64,000 bases of DNA from Flavivirga amylovorans. Its GTDB lineage: Bacteria; Bacteroidota; Bacteroidia; Flavobacteriales; Flavobacteriaceae. The translations under genes and the position numbers were made by a program. Of this stretch, positions 44,463-52,683 are shown in pieces. How positions within the stretch are numbered: the first letter of the stretch is position 1; each line of letters opens with the position of its first letter. The stretch covers positions 216,926-280,925 of the forward strand of contig NZ_JAUOEM010000002.1 of assembly GCF_030540875.1 (NCBI RefSeq), in the 5' to 3' direction. The notes beneath the pieces are model-generated. The model was not told the origin of the DNA, searched no databases, and worked only from the letters and a program-made list of their open reading frames with translations.

Positions 44463-45221
44463 ATGAAAAAAGTTTTTTGCATAGTATCGTTTTTGTTAGG
44501 CCTAGTCGCTTTTTCCCAAAATCAAACACTATTTGAAAAAGCCAATGCCTTGTATAATGAAGGTAAATATGCCGAAGCGATAGATAATTATAATGCTATT
44601 TTAGAGACACAGAATCATTCAGCCGATGTGTACTTTAATTTGGCAAACGCACATTATAAACTAAACAATATTGCACCCAGTATTTACTTTTATGAAAAGG
44701 CATTACAATTAGCGCCTGATGATGATGATATTAAAAACAACTTGTCATTTGCTCAAAACATGACCATTGATGCTATTGATGTTATTCCAGAAGCTGGACT
44801 TTCTAAACTCATAAAAAGTATGACCAATATGATGAGTTTTGATAATTGGGCAAGAACGGCTGTAGGTCTAGTGTTTTGTTTTGTCATTTTAGTGCTCGTT
44901 TATTACTTTGCTTATTCAACGTTAAGGAAACGTTTAGCGTTTATGGGAAGTTTAGCCTCATTAGTTTTATTATGTGTGTCGCTTGCATTTGCATTTCATA
45001 AATACAACTTAGATAAAAAAGATAACCCTGCCATTGTTTTTGTACAAGAAAGTAAAGTGAAAAGCGATCCAAATCCTAAAAGTGAAGAGTCTTTTAGATT
45101 GCATGAAGGCACTAAAATACAGGTGTTAGAGTCGTATAATAATTGGAAAAAAATTAAGCTTTCTGATGGCAAAATGGGTTGGGTAAATTCAGAAGATATT
45201 AAGTTGTTGAACGATATTTAA
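44463..45221 (+). CDS. batE: BatE protein (TPR, membrane helices, SH3-like domain)
   Basis: 252 residues. Signal peptide, two or three TPRs (ANALYNEGKYAEAIDNY, ADVYFNLANAHYKLNN), two membrane helices (about 137-157 and 165-181), and a C-terminal SH3-like domain (FRLHEGTKIQVLESYNNWKKI..GKMGWV). Last gene of the Bat cluster. The SH3 domain may touch peptidoglycan, by analogy only. Confidence 0.9.
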   Translation: MKKVFCIVSFLLGLVAFSQNQTLFEKANALYNEGKYAEAIDNYNAILETQNHSADVYFNLANAHYKLNNIAPSIYFYEKALQLAPDDDDIKNNLSFAQNMTIDAIDVIPEAGLSKLIKSMTNMMSFDNWARTAVGLVFCFVILVLVYYFAYSTLRKRLAFMGSLASLVLLCVSLAFAFHKYNLDKKDNPAIVFVQESKVKSDPNPKSEESFRLHEGTKIQVLESYNNWKKIKLSDGKMGWVNSEDIKLLNDI

Positions 45222-45244
45222 CTTTTCCCTAACAAAAAAAAGTA

Positions 45245-45252
45245 TATATTTG
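45245..45252 (+). promoter_or_regulatory. -7 box before the small protein / carbon cluster
   Basis: TATATTTG matches TAnnTTTG, 22 bases above the next start codon. No TTG at the -33 distance. Confidence 0.5.
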
Positions 45253-45274
45253 TTTTTCATGTTTTTTTAATAAA

Positions 45275-45577
45275 ATGTTTAGAAATATAGTTTCTGTATG
45301 CTTGTCAATAATCTTTTTGGTGTTTTTATCAGCACCAACGGTTATTACTATAGTAGACGATTCTATTGATGTCTCTTTCTTTTTTGCTTCATCTGAAGAA
45401 GAAGAAAAAGGCGGTAAAAAAGATAAAGATGTAGAGATTTTGGTTTTTGATCTTAATATGAGTGAATTAGATTTTGTTTCAAACGAATCGGAAAATGATT
45501 TAGAGTATTATTTCAAAAACTATCCTAAACCTCATTTAAACCTTATCTCCCCCCCTCCACAATTGCACATATTATAA
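45275..45577 (+). CDS. Small membrane or secreted protein, unknown function
   Basis: 100 residues. An N-terminal hydrophobic segment (about 5-26), then an acidic/lysine stretch (SSEEEEKGGKKDKD) and a C-terminal region rich in Asn, Pro and aromatic residues. No domain recognised. It has its own -7 box and stands 85 bp before the SulP gene, so it may be the first gene of the carbon cluster. It is probably a real gene because of the signal-like N-terminus and promoter. Confidence 0.6.
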   Translation: MFRNIVSVCLSIIFLVFLSAPTVITIVDDSIDVSFFFASSEEEEKGGKKDKDVEILVFDLNMSELDFVSNESENDLEYYFKNYPKPHLNLISPPPQLHIL

Positions 45578-45662
45578 TGTAAGTTTTGTTGGCTTTTTAA
45601 GCTATTTTATCTAATTAATCACTCTTTGATTTTTCAATGAAGGAGAAAAAATTTATTGTAAT

Positions 45663-47243
45663 ATGTTTAAAACTATTAAGAATGACTTACCAGCGAGTAT
45701 AGTCGTATTTTTTGTTGCACTACCATTATGTTTAGGTATTGCATTAGCAAGTGGAGCTCCCCTTTTTTCAGGATTGATAGCAGGAATTATAGGAGGGGTA
45801 GTTGTAGGCGCTTTAAGTGGCTCAAAAATTGGAGTTAGTGGACCGGCTGCGGGTTTAGCAGCAATTGTTTTAACAGCTATAGGAACCTTAGGAGGGTATC
45901 AAAACTTTTTAGTAGCTGTTGTGTTAGGAGGCGCTATTCAACTGTTATTCGGCGTTTTAAAAGCAGGGATTATTGGATACTATTTTCCGTCTTCAGTAAT
46001 TAAGGGCATGTTAACAGGTATTGGTATTATCATTATTTTAAAGCAAATACCTCATTTTTTTGGCTATGATGCCAATCCCGAAGGTGATTTATTTTTCTTT
46101 GAAGTAGACAGTAAAGGAACTTTTTCAGAACTAATAGGTACTATAAACCATATAAAGCTAGGCTCTGCTTTAATTGGCATAATAGGATTAGCCATTTTAA
46201 TACTTTGGGATAAAGTACTATCTAAAAAAGGTAAAATATTTCAATTGATACAAGGACCACTTGTAGCTGTTGTGGTTGGAATTATTTTTTATGTTATTAC
46301 ATTATCAAATGAAGTTTTAGCAATAACACCATCACATTTAGTTAGTGTCCCAGTTCCTGAAGATGCTTCGTCATTTTTTGGTCAATTCAGTTTTCCTAAT
46401 TTTAGCGTTATTACTAAACCAGAAGTATGGATTGTTGCATTTACAATTGCCTTGGTAGCAAGTTTAGAAACCTTGCTGTGTGTAGAAGCAACTGATAAGT
46501 TAGATCCTAACAAAAATGTAACACCTACTAATAGAGAATTGTTAGCTCAAGGTACAGGTAATATTCTTTCTGGGCTAGTTGGAGGGTTACCGATAACACA
46601 AGTAATAGTTAGGAGTTCAGCAAATATTCAATCAGGTGGCGTATCAAAAATGTCAGCAATTATTCATGGGTTTTTCTTAATAATCTCAGTTATTTTAATT
46701 CCTAAGCTGTTAAACATGATTCCGTTATCTGTATTAGCCGCTGTACTATTAGTAGTTGGATATAAGTTAGCAAAGCCTTCTTTGTTTAAAAAAATGTTTG
46801 ATTTAGGATGGAAACAATTTATACCGTTTACTGTAACAGTTTTGGGAATTGTCTTTATCGACCTTTTATATGGAATAGGACTTGGATTAGGAGTTGGTAT
46901 TATCGTTATCCTTATTAAAAGTTATCAAAACTCACATTTTCTACATATTGAAGATAAGAGTAATGGAAAGCATAAAATAAAAATGACATTTGCCGAAGAG
47001 GTTACGTTTTTTAATAAAGGAGCTATTCTTAAAGAATTAGATAGTTTACCAAGAGACACCTATTTAGAGTTAGATGTTAGGAAAACAAGATATTTAGATA
47101 ATGATATTATTGAGATTTTAGAAGATTTTGCATTTAAAGCAAATGAAAGAAACATTGATATTAAATTGATTTCAGAGCGTGGTATGGTTGAAAACCCGTC
47201 AAGCTTTATTGAGTTTTTTAAATTGAGACCCAAAGCAACTTAA
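45663..47243 (+). CDS. SulP family inorganic anion (probably bicarbonate) transporter
   Basis: 526 residues, about 12 membrane helices. SulP signature: LPLCLGIALASGAPLFSGLIAGIIGGVV near the start and GPAAGLAAIVLTAIG. A C-terminal STAS-like domain is present (residues ~430-520: TYLELDVRKTRYLDNDIIEILEDF). Clustering with a universal stress protein and a beta-carbonic anhydrase supports bicarbonate as substrate (BicA-like); sulfate cannot be excluded by sequence alone. Confidence 0.88.
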   Translation: MFKTIKNDLPASIVVFFVALPLCLGIALASGAPLFSGLIAGIIGGVVVGALSGSKIGVSGPAAGLAAIVLTAIGTLGGYQNFLVAVVLGGAIQLLFGVLKAGIIGYYFPSSVIKGMLTGIGIIIILKQIPHFFGYDANPEGDLFFFEVDSKGTFSELIGTINHIKLGSALIGIIGLAILILWDKVLSKKGKIFQLIQGPLVAVVVGIIFYVITLSNEVLAITPSHLVSVPVPEDASSFFGQFSFPNFSVITKPEVWIVAFTIALVASLETLLCVEATDKLDPNKNVTPTNRELLAQGTGNILSGLVGGLPITQVIVRSSANIQSGGVSKMSAIIHGFFLIISVILIPKLLNMIPLSVLAAVLLVVGYKLAKPSLFKKMFDLGWKQFIPFTVTVLGIVFIDLLYGIGLGLGVGIIVILIKSYQNSHFLHIEDKSNGKHKIKMTFAEEVTFFNKGAILKELDSLPRDTYLELDVRKTRYLDNDIIEILEDFAFKANERNIDIKLISERGMVENPSSFIEFFKLRPKAT

Positions 47244-47254
47244 ACCTAAAAATC

Positions 47255-48064
47255 ATGAAAAAAAAATATAAAATATTAGTCCTTTCAGATTTAAAAAAAT
47301 CGACAAATGCTACATTAAAAAGCACAGTCAGTTTAGCTAAAATGATAAATGGAGACATAGAATTTTTCCATGTTAAAAAGCCCAGCGACATTGTAGAAAA
47401 AGAAAGTCAATTATCAGCTATGCGTACTATAAATAAGGAGCATTTTGCAATTGAAAAGGAAATACAAACTTTAATAACATCTATTTCTAAAGATTACGGA
47501 GTAAACATAAATTATTCATTTACCTATGGAAATGTAAAGGATGAAATGCGTAAATACATCAAACTTAATAAACCCGACATCATTGTTTTAGGTAAAAGAA
47601 AACCTAAACCACTTAATTTTATAAGTTATGGCATTACAAATTTTATTCTTAAAGAACATAATGGTGTAATCATGTTGGCAGATAATGATAATATATTAGA
47701 ACCAAATAATGACATATCGCTTGGTGTACTAAACGGAGTTGAAGAATCATTTAATCTAGAATTTATTGAGGACTTGATGAATCATAGTCAAAAGCCCTTA
47801 AAATCTTTTAAAATTGTTAAAGGCGATTCAAATACAAACTCAAAAGCAGATACAGATATTAGCAAAAAAATGGTTGAATATGTATTTGAAACGAGTGACA
47901 ATATTATTGATAACCTTTCTAATTATGTATCAAAAAATAATATTAACTTATTATGCGTAAATAGAGAAAAGAAAAATACCGTAAAAAACGAAAACACATC
48001 AGCATCTGATATTAAAACTTTTATGGGGAAGCTTAATGTTTCATTTCTAGTTACAAGAGGATAA
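47255..48064 (+). CDS. Universal stress protein, two-domain
   Basis: 269 residues, two UspA-like halves. The first has ILVLSDLKKSTNATLKSTVSLAKMINGDIEFFHV and PDIIVLGKRKPKP; the second is degenerate (LLCVNREKKNTVKN) and lacks a clear ATP loop. It lies between the SulP and carbonic anhydrase genes (11 and 53 bp) and is likely a regulatory partner. Confidence 0.8.
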   Translation: MKKKYKILVLSDLKKSTNATLKSTVSLAKMINGDIEFFHVKKPSDIVEKESQLSAMRTINKEHFAIEKEIQTLITSISKDYGVNINYSFTYGNVKDEMRKYIKLNKPDIIVLGKRKPKPLNFISYGITNFILKEHNGVIMLADNDNILEPNNDISLGVLNGVEESFNLEFIEDLMNHSQKPLKSFKIVKGDSNTNSKADTDISKKMVEYVFETSDNIIDNLSNYVSKNNINLLCVNREKKNTVKNENTSASDIKTFMGKLNVSFLVTRG

Positions 48065-48117
48065 AGACTATTAGCACAATAATAATTTTATGAAAAATGA
48101 ATTTTAATTAAAAAATT

Positions 48118-48747
48118 ATGAAAGCACATACAAAAGAAACACAAGCAGCAATGACACCTCAAAAGTCATTGGAATATTTAAAAGCGGGAAACCAAAGGTT
48201 TCAGGATAATTTAAAAGTGGATAGAGATTTATTGGATCAGGTTAAAGATACGAGCAATGGGCAATATCCATTTGCGACTGTTTTAAGTTGTATAGACTCT
48301 AGAGTATCTTCAGAATTAATTTTTGATCAAGGTATAGGTGATATCTTTAGTGCTAGAGTCGCAGGGAATTTTGTAAATGAAGATATTTTAGGAAGCATGG
48401 AATTTGCTTGTAAATTAGCAGGTACCAAGCTCGTAGTTGTATTAGGGCATACCAGTTGCGGCGCTGTAAAAGGTGCTTGTGATAATGCTAAAATGGGCAA
48501 TTTAACCAAACTTATCGAAAAAATTACACCAGCAGTCAATGCCGTTTCAGAACCTAAGGATGCAAGTTTACGAAATTCAAAAAACATAGAATTTGTAGAC
48601 AATGTTTCTAAGAAAAATGTCGAGTTAACTATTGAAAGAATTATGAAAGAAAGCGATGTATTAGCAGATATGCAAAATAATGGCGAGATTATGATAGTTG
48701 GAGCTATGTACGATATTCATTCAGGTGCCGTGACATTCTATGAGTAA
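48118..48747 (+). CDS. Beta-carbonic anhydrase
   Basis: 209 residues, no signal peptide. Zinc ligands and catalytic pair are visible: Cys58-x-Asp60-x-Arg62 (SCIDSR), His111 and Cys114 (HTSCGAVKGA). It interconverts CO2 and bicarbonate in the cytoplasm. Directly after SulP and USP, it makes a functional unit for inorganic carbon supply, probably to carboxylases. Confidence 0.95.
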   Translation: MKAHTKETQAAMTPQKSLEYLKAGNQRFQDNLKVDRDLLDQVKDTSNGQYPFATVLSCIDSRVSSELIFDQGIGDIFSARVAGNFVNEDILGSMEFACKLAGTKLVVVLGHTSCGAVKGACDNAKMGNLTKLIEKITPAVNAVSEPKDASLRNSKNIEFVDNVSKKNVELTIERIMKESDVLADMQNNGEIMIVGAMYDIHSGAVTFYE

Positions 48748-48763
48748 ACAGCTTAGCTTATAG

Positions 48764-49447
48764 ATGGGAAAGAATACTATGAAAATAAAAACAAGTCTGG
48801 TAGCATTAGTTATGGCATTAATGTCTCCCTTATTTATGCAAAGTCAAGACAGTGATTTTGGAAATTGGCTAATATATATAGGTAATAAAAAACTTAATAA
48901 GAAGTGGAACATCCATAACGAGATTCAATACAGAAACTATGATGCTATCGGAGACCTTGAACAATTGCTTTTAAGAACAGGTTTGGGGTATACCTTTAAT
49001 GAAAGTAAGAATAACGTATTATTAGGTTATGGCTATATCCTTTCGGAGAATTACGTAGGAAATACAGATGATAAAGTCTCTGTTAATGAACACAGAGTTT
49101 TTCAGCAGTTTACATCAAAACAAAACATAGGTCGCGTAAAATTAAATCACCGGTATAGATTTGAACAACGTTTTGTTGAAGATGATTTTAAATTACGTTT
49201 TCGCTATTTTTTAGCGTTAAATATTCCTTTTTGTAATAAGGAGGATCAAAATAGTAACTATTATTTTTCTGCATACAATGAAATATTTTTAAATACAGAA
49301 ACAGCAATTTTCGATAGAAATAGGCTATATGCAGGTATTGGTTATAATATCAATAAGAATATAAGACTCGAAGCTGGCTACATGAATCAATTTTTCGAAA
49401 CCAGTAGCAGAGATCAATTGAATATTATCACTTTCGTTACATTTTAA
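48764..49447 (+). CDS. DUF2490 outer-membrane beta-barrel-like protein
   Basis: 227 residues. The signal peptide is best read from the in-frame ATG at 48779 (MKIKTSLVALVMALMS...FMQSQ); starting at 48764 adds five residues. DUF2490 block: DFGNWLIYIGNKKLNKKWNIHNEIQYR, then amphipathic strands (LRTGLGYTF, NVLLGYGYI, YRFEQRF, LFYAGIGYNI-like) ending in FVTF, typical of an outer-membrane barrel. Co-oriented with the carbonic anhydrase gene, followed by a terminator. Role unknown. Confidence 0.82.
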   Translation: MGKNTMKIKTSLVALVMALMSPLFMQSQDSDFGNWLIYIGNKKLNKKWNIHNEIQYRNYDAIGDLEQLLLRTGLGYTFNESKNNVLLGYGYILSENYVGNTDDKVSVNEHRVFQQFTSKQNIGRVKLNHRYRFEQRFVEDDFKLRFRYFLALNIPFCNKEDQNSNYYFSAYNEIFLNTETAIFDRNRLYAGIGYNINKNIRLEAGYMNQFFETSSRDQLNIITFVTF

Positions 49448-49460
49448 GTTAACTTTAATT

Positions 49461-49497
49461 AAAAAAACCAATACTTTTGAGAGTTGGTTTTTTTTTT
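49461..49497 (+). terminator. Terminator after the DUF2490 gene
   Basis: AAAAAAACCAA / TTGGTTTTTTT stem with a 12-nt loop followed by further Ts. Confidence 0.75.
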
Positions 49498-49543
49498 GAA
49501 CCAAGATGAATTAACTTGGAACTTCTAAATAGTTACTTAAAAT

Positions 49544-51406
49544 ATGAAAAATCTTTTTTCAAATATAAAAGGAGATGCTTTTGGTGGTATTACTGCTGGT
49601 ATAGTTGCATTACCCTTAGCGCTTGCTTTTGGAGTGTCTTCTGGGTTAGGACCTACAGCAGGATTATATGGGGCTATTTTTATTAGTTTTTTTGCTGCTC
49701 TTTTTGGAGGAACTAATACACAGATTTCTGGGCCAACAGCACCAATGACGGCAGTTAGTATGCTTGTTATAGCAGGTATCATTGCAACAAACGATGGCGA
49801 TGTTAATAAGGCACTACCAGTAATTCTTACTGTATTTTTGTTAACAGGATTAATGCAAGTTGGATTAGGTATTTTAGGTTTAGGAAAGTATATAAGGTAC
49901 ATTCCTTACCCTGTAGTTTCAGGTTTTATGACGGCCATAGGCGTTATTATATTACTAACTCAAATTTTACCTTCTATAGGGTATTACCCAAAGGAAGATA
50001 TGGAGTTTGTAAACACATTTAAGGCACAAGCAGAAAATGTTATTCTTAGGAATATTATCGAAGAAGAAAAAAGCGAAGGTATTTTAGTACTAGAAAATTT
50101 TAAAGAAACAATATCCAGATCTGAAGCTATTTCGCAAGAGGATATTTTACGAGAGTCCCAAACATTAGCTAAAAATGAAAGTAAAAAAGCTTTCGGAATA
50201 TTAAAAATTCTACCAAGAGCATTACAAAATATTAATTGGTTAGAATTAATGCTAGCTTTAGGAACCATTTTTATTATTTATGGCTTTAAACGTATTACTA
50301 AAGCTGTACCAAGTACATTAGTCGCTTTAATAGTGATGTCTGGAATTGCATTTGGTTTTGGATTAAACTACAGACCCATTGAAGAAATTCCGAGCGGATT
50401 ACCGATTCCAAATTTAGAAATTTTTACAAATTTTAAATTAAGTAGTATAACCCCTTATGTTTTTACTGCATTAACATTGGCTTTATTGGGAGCGATAGAT
50501 TCATTGTTAACGAGTGTTGTTGCCGATAATATGACAAAAACGAAACACAAACCAAACAAGGAATTAGTAGGCCAAGGTATAGGTAATAGTATTGCCGCAA
50601 TTTTTGGAGGTATCCCTGGAGCAGGAGCAACCATTAGAACCGTAGTAAATATTACCTCTGGTGGTAAAACAAAATTATCAGGGATGATTGCTGGTGTTTT
50701 ATTGTTAATAATATTGCTAGCCTTAGGGCCTGTAGCATCAAAAATTCCTGCGGCAGTCCTGGCCGGTATCTTAATAACAGTTGGTATTGGCGTTATGGAT
50801 TACAAAGGCTTAAAAGCCATTCCAAGTTTACCAAGAGATATAAAACTAGGGCCACTAAAACTAAGTTCAGAAGTATTGATAATGCTTGTTGTTTTGTTAC
50901 TTTCTACTTTTTGGGACCTAATTTATGCTGTTGGTATCGGACTTGTAATAGCGTCTTTAATGTTTATGAAGAAAATAGGGGATTTAACAGCAGAACGTTC
51001 AGATGTAAAACCACTAAAAGAAGAAGCTTGGGCAGATGAAGCTGGGTTTCCTGAAAATTTAAAAGAAGAAGTCTTTATAAAACACTTAAAAGGCCCTTTG
51101 TTTTTTGGATCAACAAGCGATTTTCAGCAATTAACAGCACAAATTCCCGATACAGCTAAAACAGTTATTATAAGATTAGGACGTATGCAGTATATGGACC
51201 AATCCGGGCTATATGCTATGGAAGATATGTTACAAGAATTAAGTAAAAAAGGAATTGCAGTCTTATTTGTTGGGTTGTTAAGACAGCCGAAATATATGAT
51301 GGAACGAATTGATATCATTCCTGATTTAATTCCTAGAGAGCATATATTTGATAGTTTTAAGGAATGTATTGGTTGGATTAAAGAGAATGTGCATGAAAAT
51401 GATTAG
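49544..51406 (+). CDS. SulP family anion transporter with STAS domain
   Basis: 620 residues. GITAGIVALPLALAFGVSSGLGP and QISGPTAPMTAV are SulP hallmarks. An unusual ~80-residue charged insert lies near residues 150-230 between helices. The C-terminal STAS domain has FFGSTSDFQQL and RLGRMQYMDQSGLYAMEDML. It differs from the first SulP (45663) and is the second of the cluster. Substrate is bicarbonate or sulfate by context; not determined. Confidence 0.9.
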   Translation: MKNLFSNIKGDAFGGITAGIVALPLALAFGVSSGLGPTAGLYGAIFISFFAALFGGTNTQISGPTAPMTAVSMLVIAGIIATNDGDVNKALPVILTVFLLTGLMQVGLGILGLGKYIRYIPYPVVSGFMTAIGVIILLTQILPSIGYYPKEDMEFVNTFKAQAENVILRNIIEEEKSEGILVLENFKETISRSEAISQEDILRESQTLAKNESKKAFGILKILPRALQNINWLELMLALGTIFIIYGFKRITKAVPSTLVALIVMSGIAFGFGLNYRPIEEIPSGLPIPNLEIFTNFKLSSITPYVFTALTLALLGAIDSLLTSVVADNMTKTKHKPNKELVGQGIGNSIAAIFGGIPGAGATIRTVVNITSGGKTKLSGMIAGVLLLIILLALGPVASKIPAAVLAGILITVGIGVMDYKGLKAIPSLPRDIKLGPLKLSSEVLIMLVVLLLSTFWDLIYAVGIGLVIASLMFMKKIGDLTAERSDVKPLKEEAWADEAGFPENLKEEVFIKHLKGPLFFGSTSDFQQLTAQIPDTAKTVIIRLGRMQYMDQSGLYAMEDMLQELSKKGIAVLFVGLLRQPKYMMERIDIIPDLIPREHIFDSFKECIGWIKENVHEND

Positions 51407-51491
51407 AATTACGGGTTTCAAAAGTATTTAAAAGATATTATGGAGACCGATCATGAGTCATCCTAAAATAAATTAACAGTTTTTAAATAAC

Positions 51492-51526
51492 AAAAAACCA
51501 TTGAAACTAGCTTCAATGGTTTTTTT
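51492..51526. terminator. Bidirectional terminator between SulP and HmuY genes
   Basis: Perfect 14-bp stem AAAAAACCATTGAA / TTCAATGGTTTTTT, 6-nt loop, symmetrical A/T runs; between convergent genes. Confidence 0.9.
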
Positions 51527-51583
51527 GTTACGTAAAAATCAGGCATTTTATAACGTTGTTTTTAGTGGCCTGTTTTAATCATT

Positions 51584-52672
51584 TTATTGCAGCAAACTAT
51601 AAACAAACTCAGGGTATCCACGTACTCCATCTTCATTTGTTAAAGCTAAAAATTGTAGCTTGTAAAGGTTTCCGTCAGTATCATTTACAACATAAAAAAC
51701 AGTTGTTTTTAAAGAAGGTAAGCTTCCTGGTCCCCCACCATTTCTCCAACTACTTCCAATACTACGTTGGTCTGAAGTAAAATTACTTTCAACAATATCT
51801 GCTAATGTAAAATCAGCATAAGTTAATGTGTTATCAATCTCAGTATCTATCATGTATACTTTTGCATCAGCTTTAGCATTGTTAACTACAAAATCGGAAT
51901 AACCATAAGAACCAAACCCTTCAATTTCGTTTGTAAAAACGGTAAAGTTTAAATCCCAATTTTCCTTTTCTGGTTCTACATTAATTTTATCTTTAGTATC
52001 GAAGCTGAAAAAAGTATAATTATAATCAGAATTTTTAGATATAGTTATTTCTTGGTGCGTTGTAGCATCCAAATCTGCATATTGTAGAACATAATCACTG
52101 CCATTTTTTAGAACTCGAATTTTTTTCCATCCTCTTGAAATACCTGAAATAGCTACACTTCCTGTAGATGGGGTTTCTGTTCCTACCTTATAACCTAAAT
52201 TCAATAAGTAAACGTTGTTATTAGCATCTGTATTAGAAATTTCGTCAATAGCTGTATTGGTAATTGTACCATCTGGAGCATCTACATAAGCTTTGTTTGC
52301 ATCATCAAAAGTACCAACAGCTACTTGAGGCTGTAAATCTTGTACTTCTGTAGAAGTTGAATTTATGGCATCTATATCTGTTGCAGATAGTTTAGCAGTA
52401 GCCATATAGATAGATCCGTTAATTATAACTCTAAAGTTTGTCCCTGAGTAAAACCCCAGATCCCACGAATCTCGTTGTACAGTTGAAGAGGTATTACTAC
52501 TTAAATCAATATAGACTTGATTTTGTTGGTTAGGGCCTCCAACACTTGGAGATACTGATGCACCTTCAATTATAACTTTGATAGGCTCGGTTGGTCCATC
52601 GTCATTAGTACTACAACTAGTAAAAGCTAGAACAGTAGTACATAGAATAAGGGTTAAAAATTTGTTTAACAT
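51584..52672 (-). CDS. HmuY family heme-binding-type lipoprotein
   Basis: 362 residues. The lipobox cysteine is in LAFTSCSTN (Cys20). HmuY-type fold cues: VYIDLSSNTSSTVQRDSWDLGFYSG, a central region with W and repeated beta strands, and ENWDLNFTVFTNEI. Family members hold heme at the cell surface and pass it to a TonB receptor. The gene follows the TonB receptor by 11 bp on the same strand, matching hmuR-hmuY order in reverse gene naming. Heme ligands cannot be assigned. Confidence 0.85.
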   Translation of the reverse strand: MLNKFLTLILCTTVLAFTSCSTNDDGPTEPIKVIIEGASVSPSVGGPNQQNQVYIDLSSNTSSTVQRDSWDLGFYSGTNFRVIINGSIYMATAKLSATDIDAINSTSTEVQDLQPQVAVGTFDDANKAYVDAPDGTITNTAIDEISNTDANNNVYLLNLGYKVGTETPSTGSVAISGISRGWKKIRVLKNGSDYVLQYADLDATTHQEITISKNSDYNYTFFSFDTKDKINVEPEKENWDLNFTVFTNEIEGFGSYGYSDFVVNNAKADAKVYMIDTEIDNTLTYADFTLADIVESNFTSDQRSIGSSWRNGGGPGSLPSLKTTVFYVVNDTDGNLYKLQFLALTNEDGVRGYPEFVYSLLQ

Positions 52673-52683
52673 AATTAGTGATT

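Noticed and set aside
45663-48747. Carboxysome or autotrophy locus
   Set aside because: No shell protein or RuBisCO; only transport, USP and carbonic anhydrase genes.
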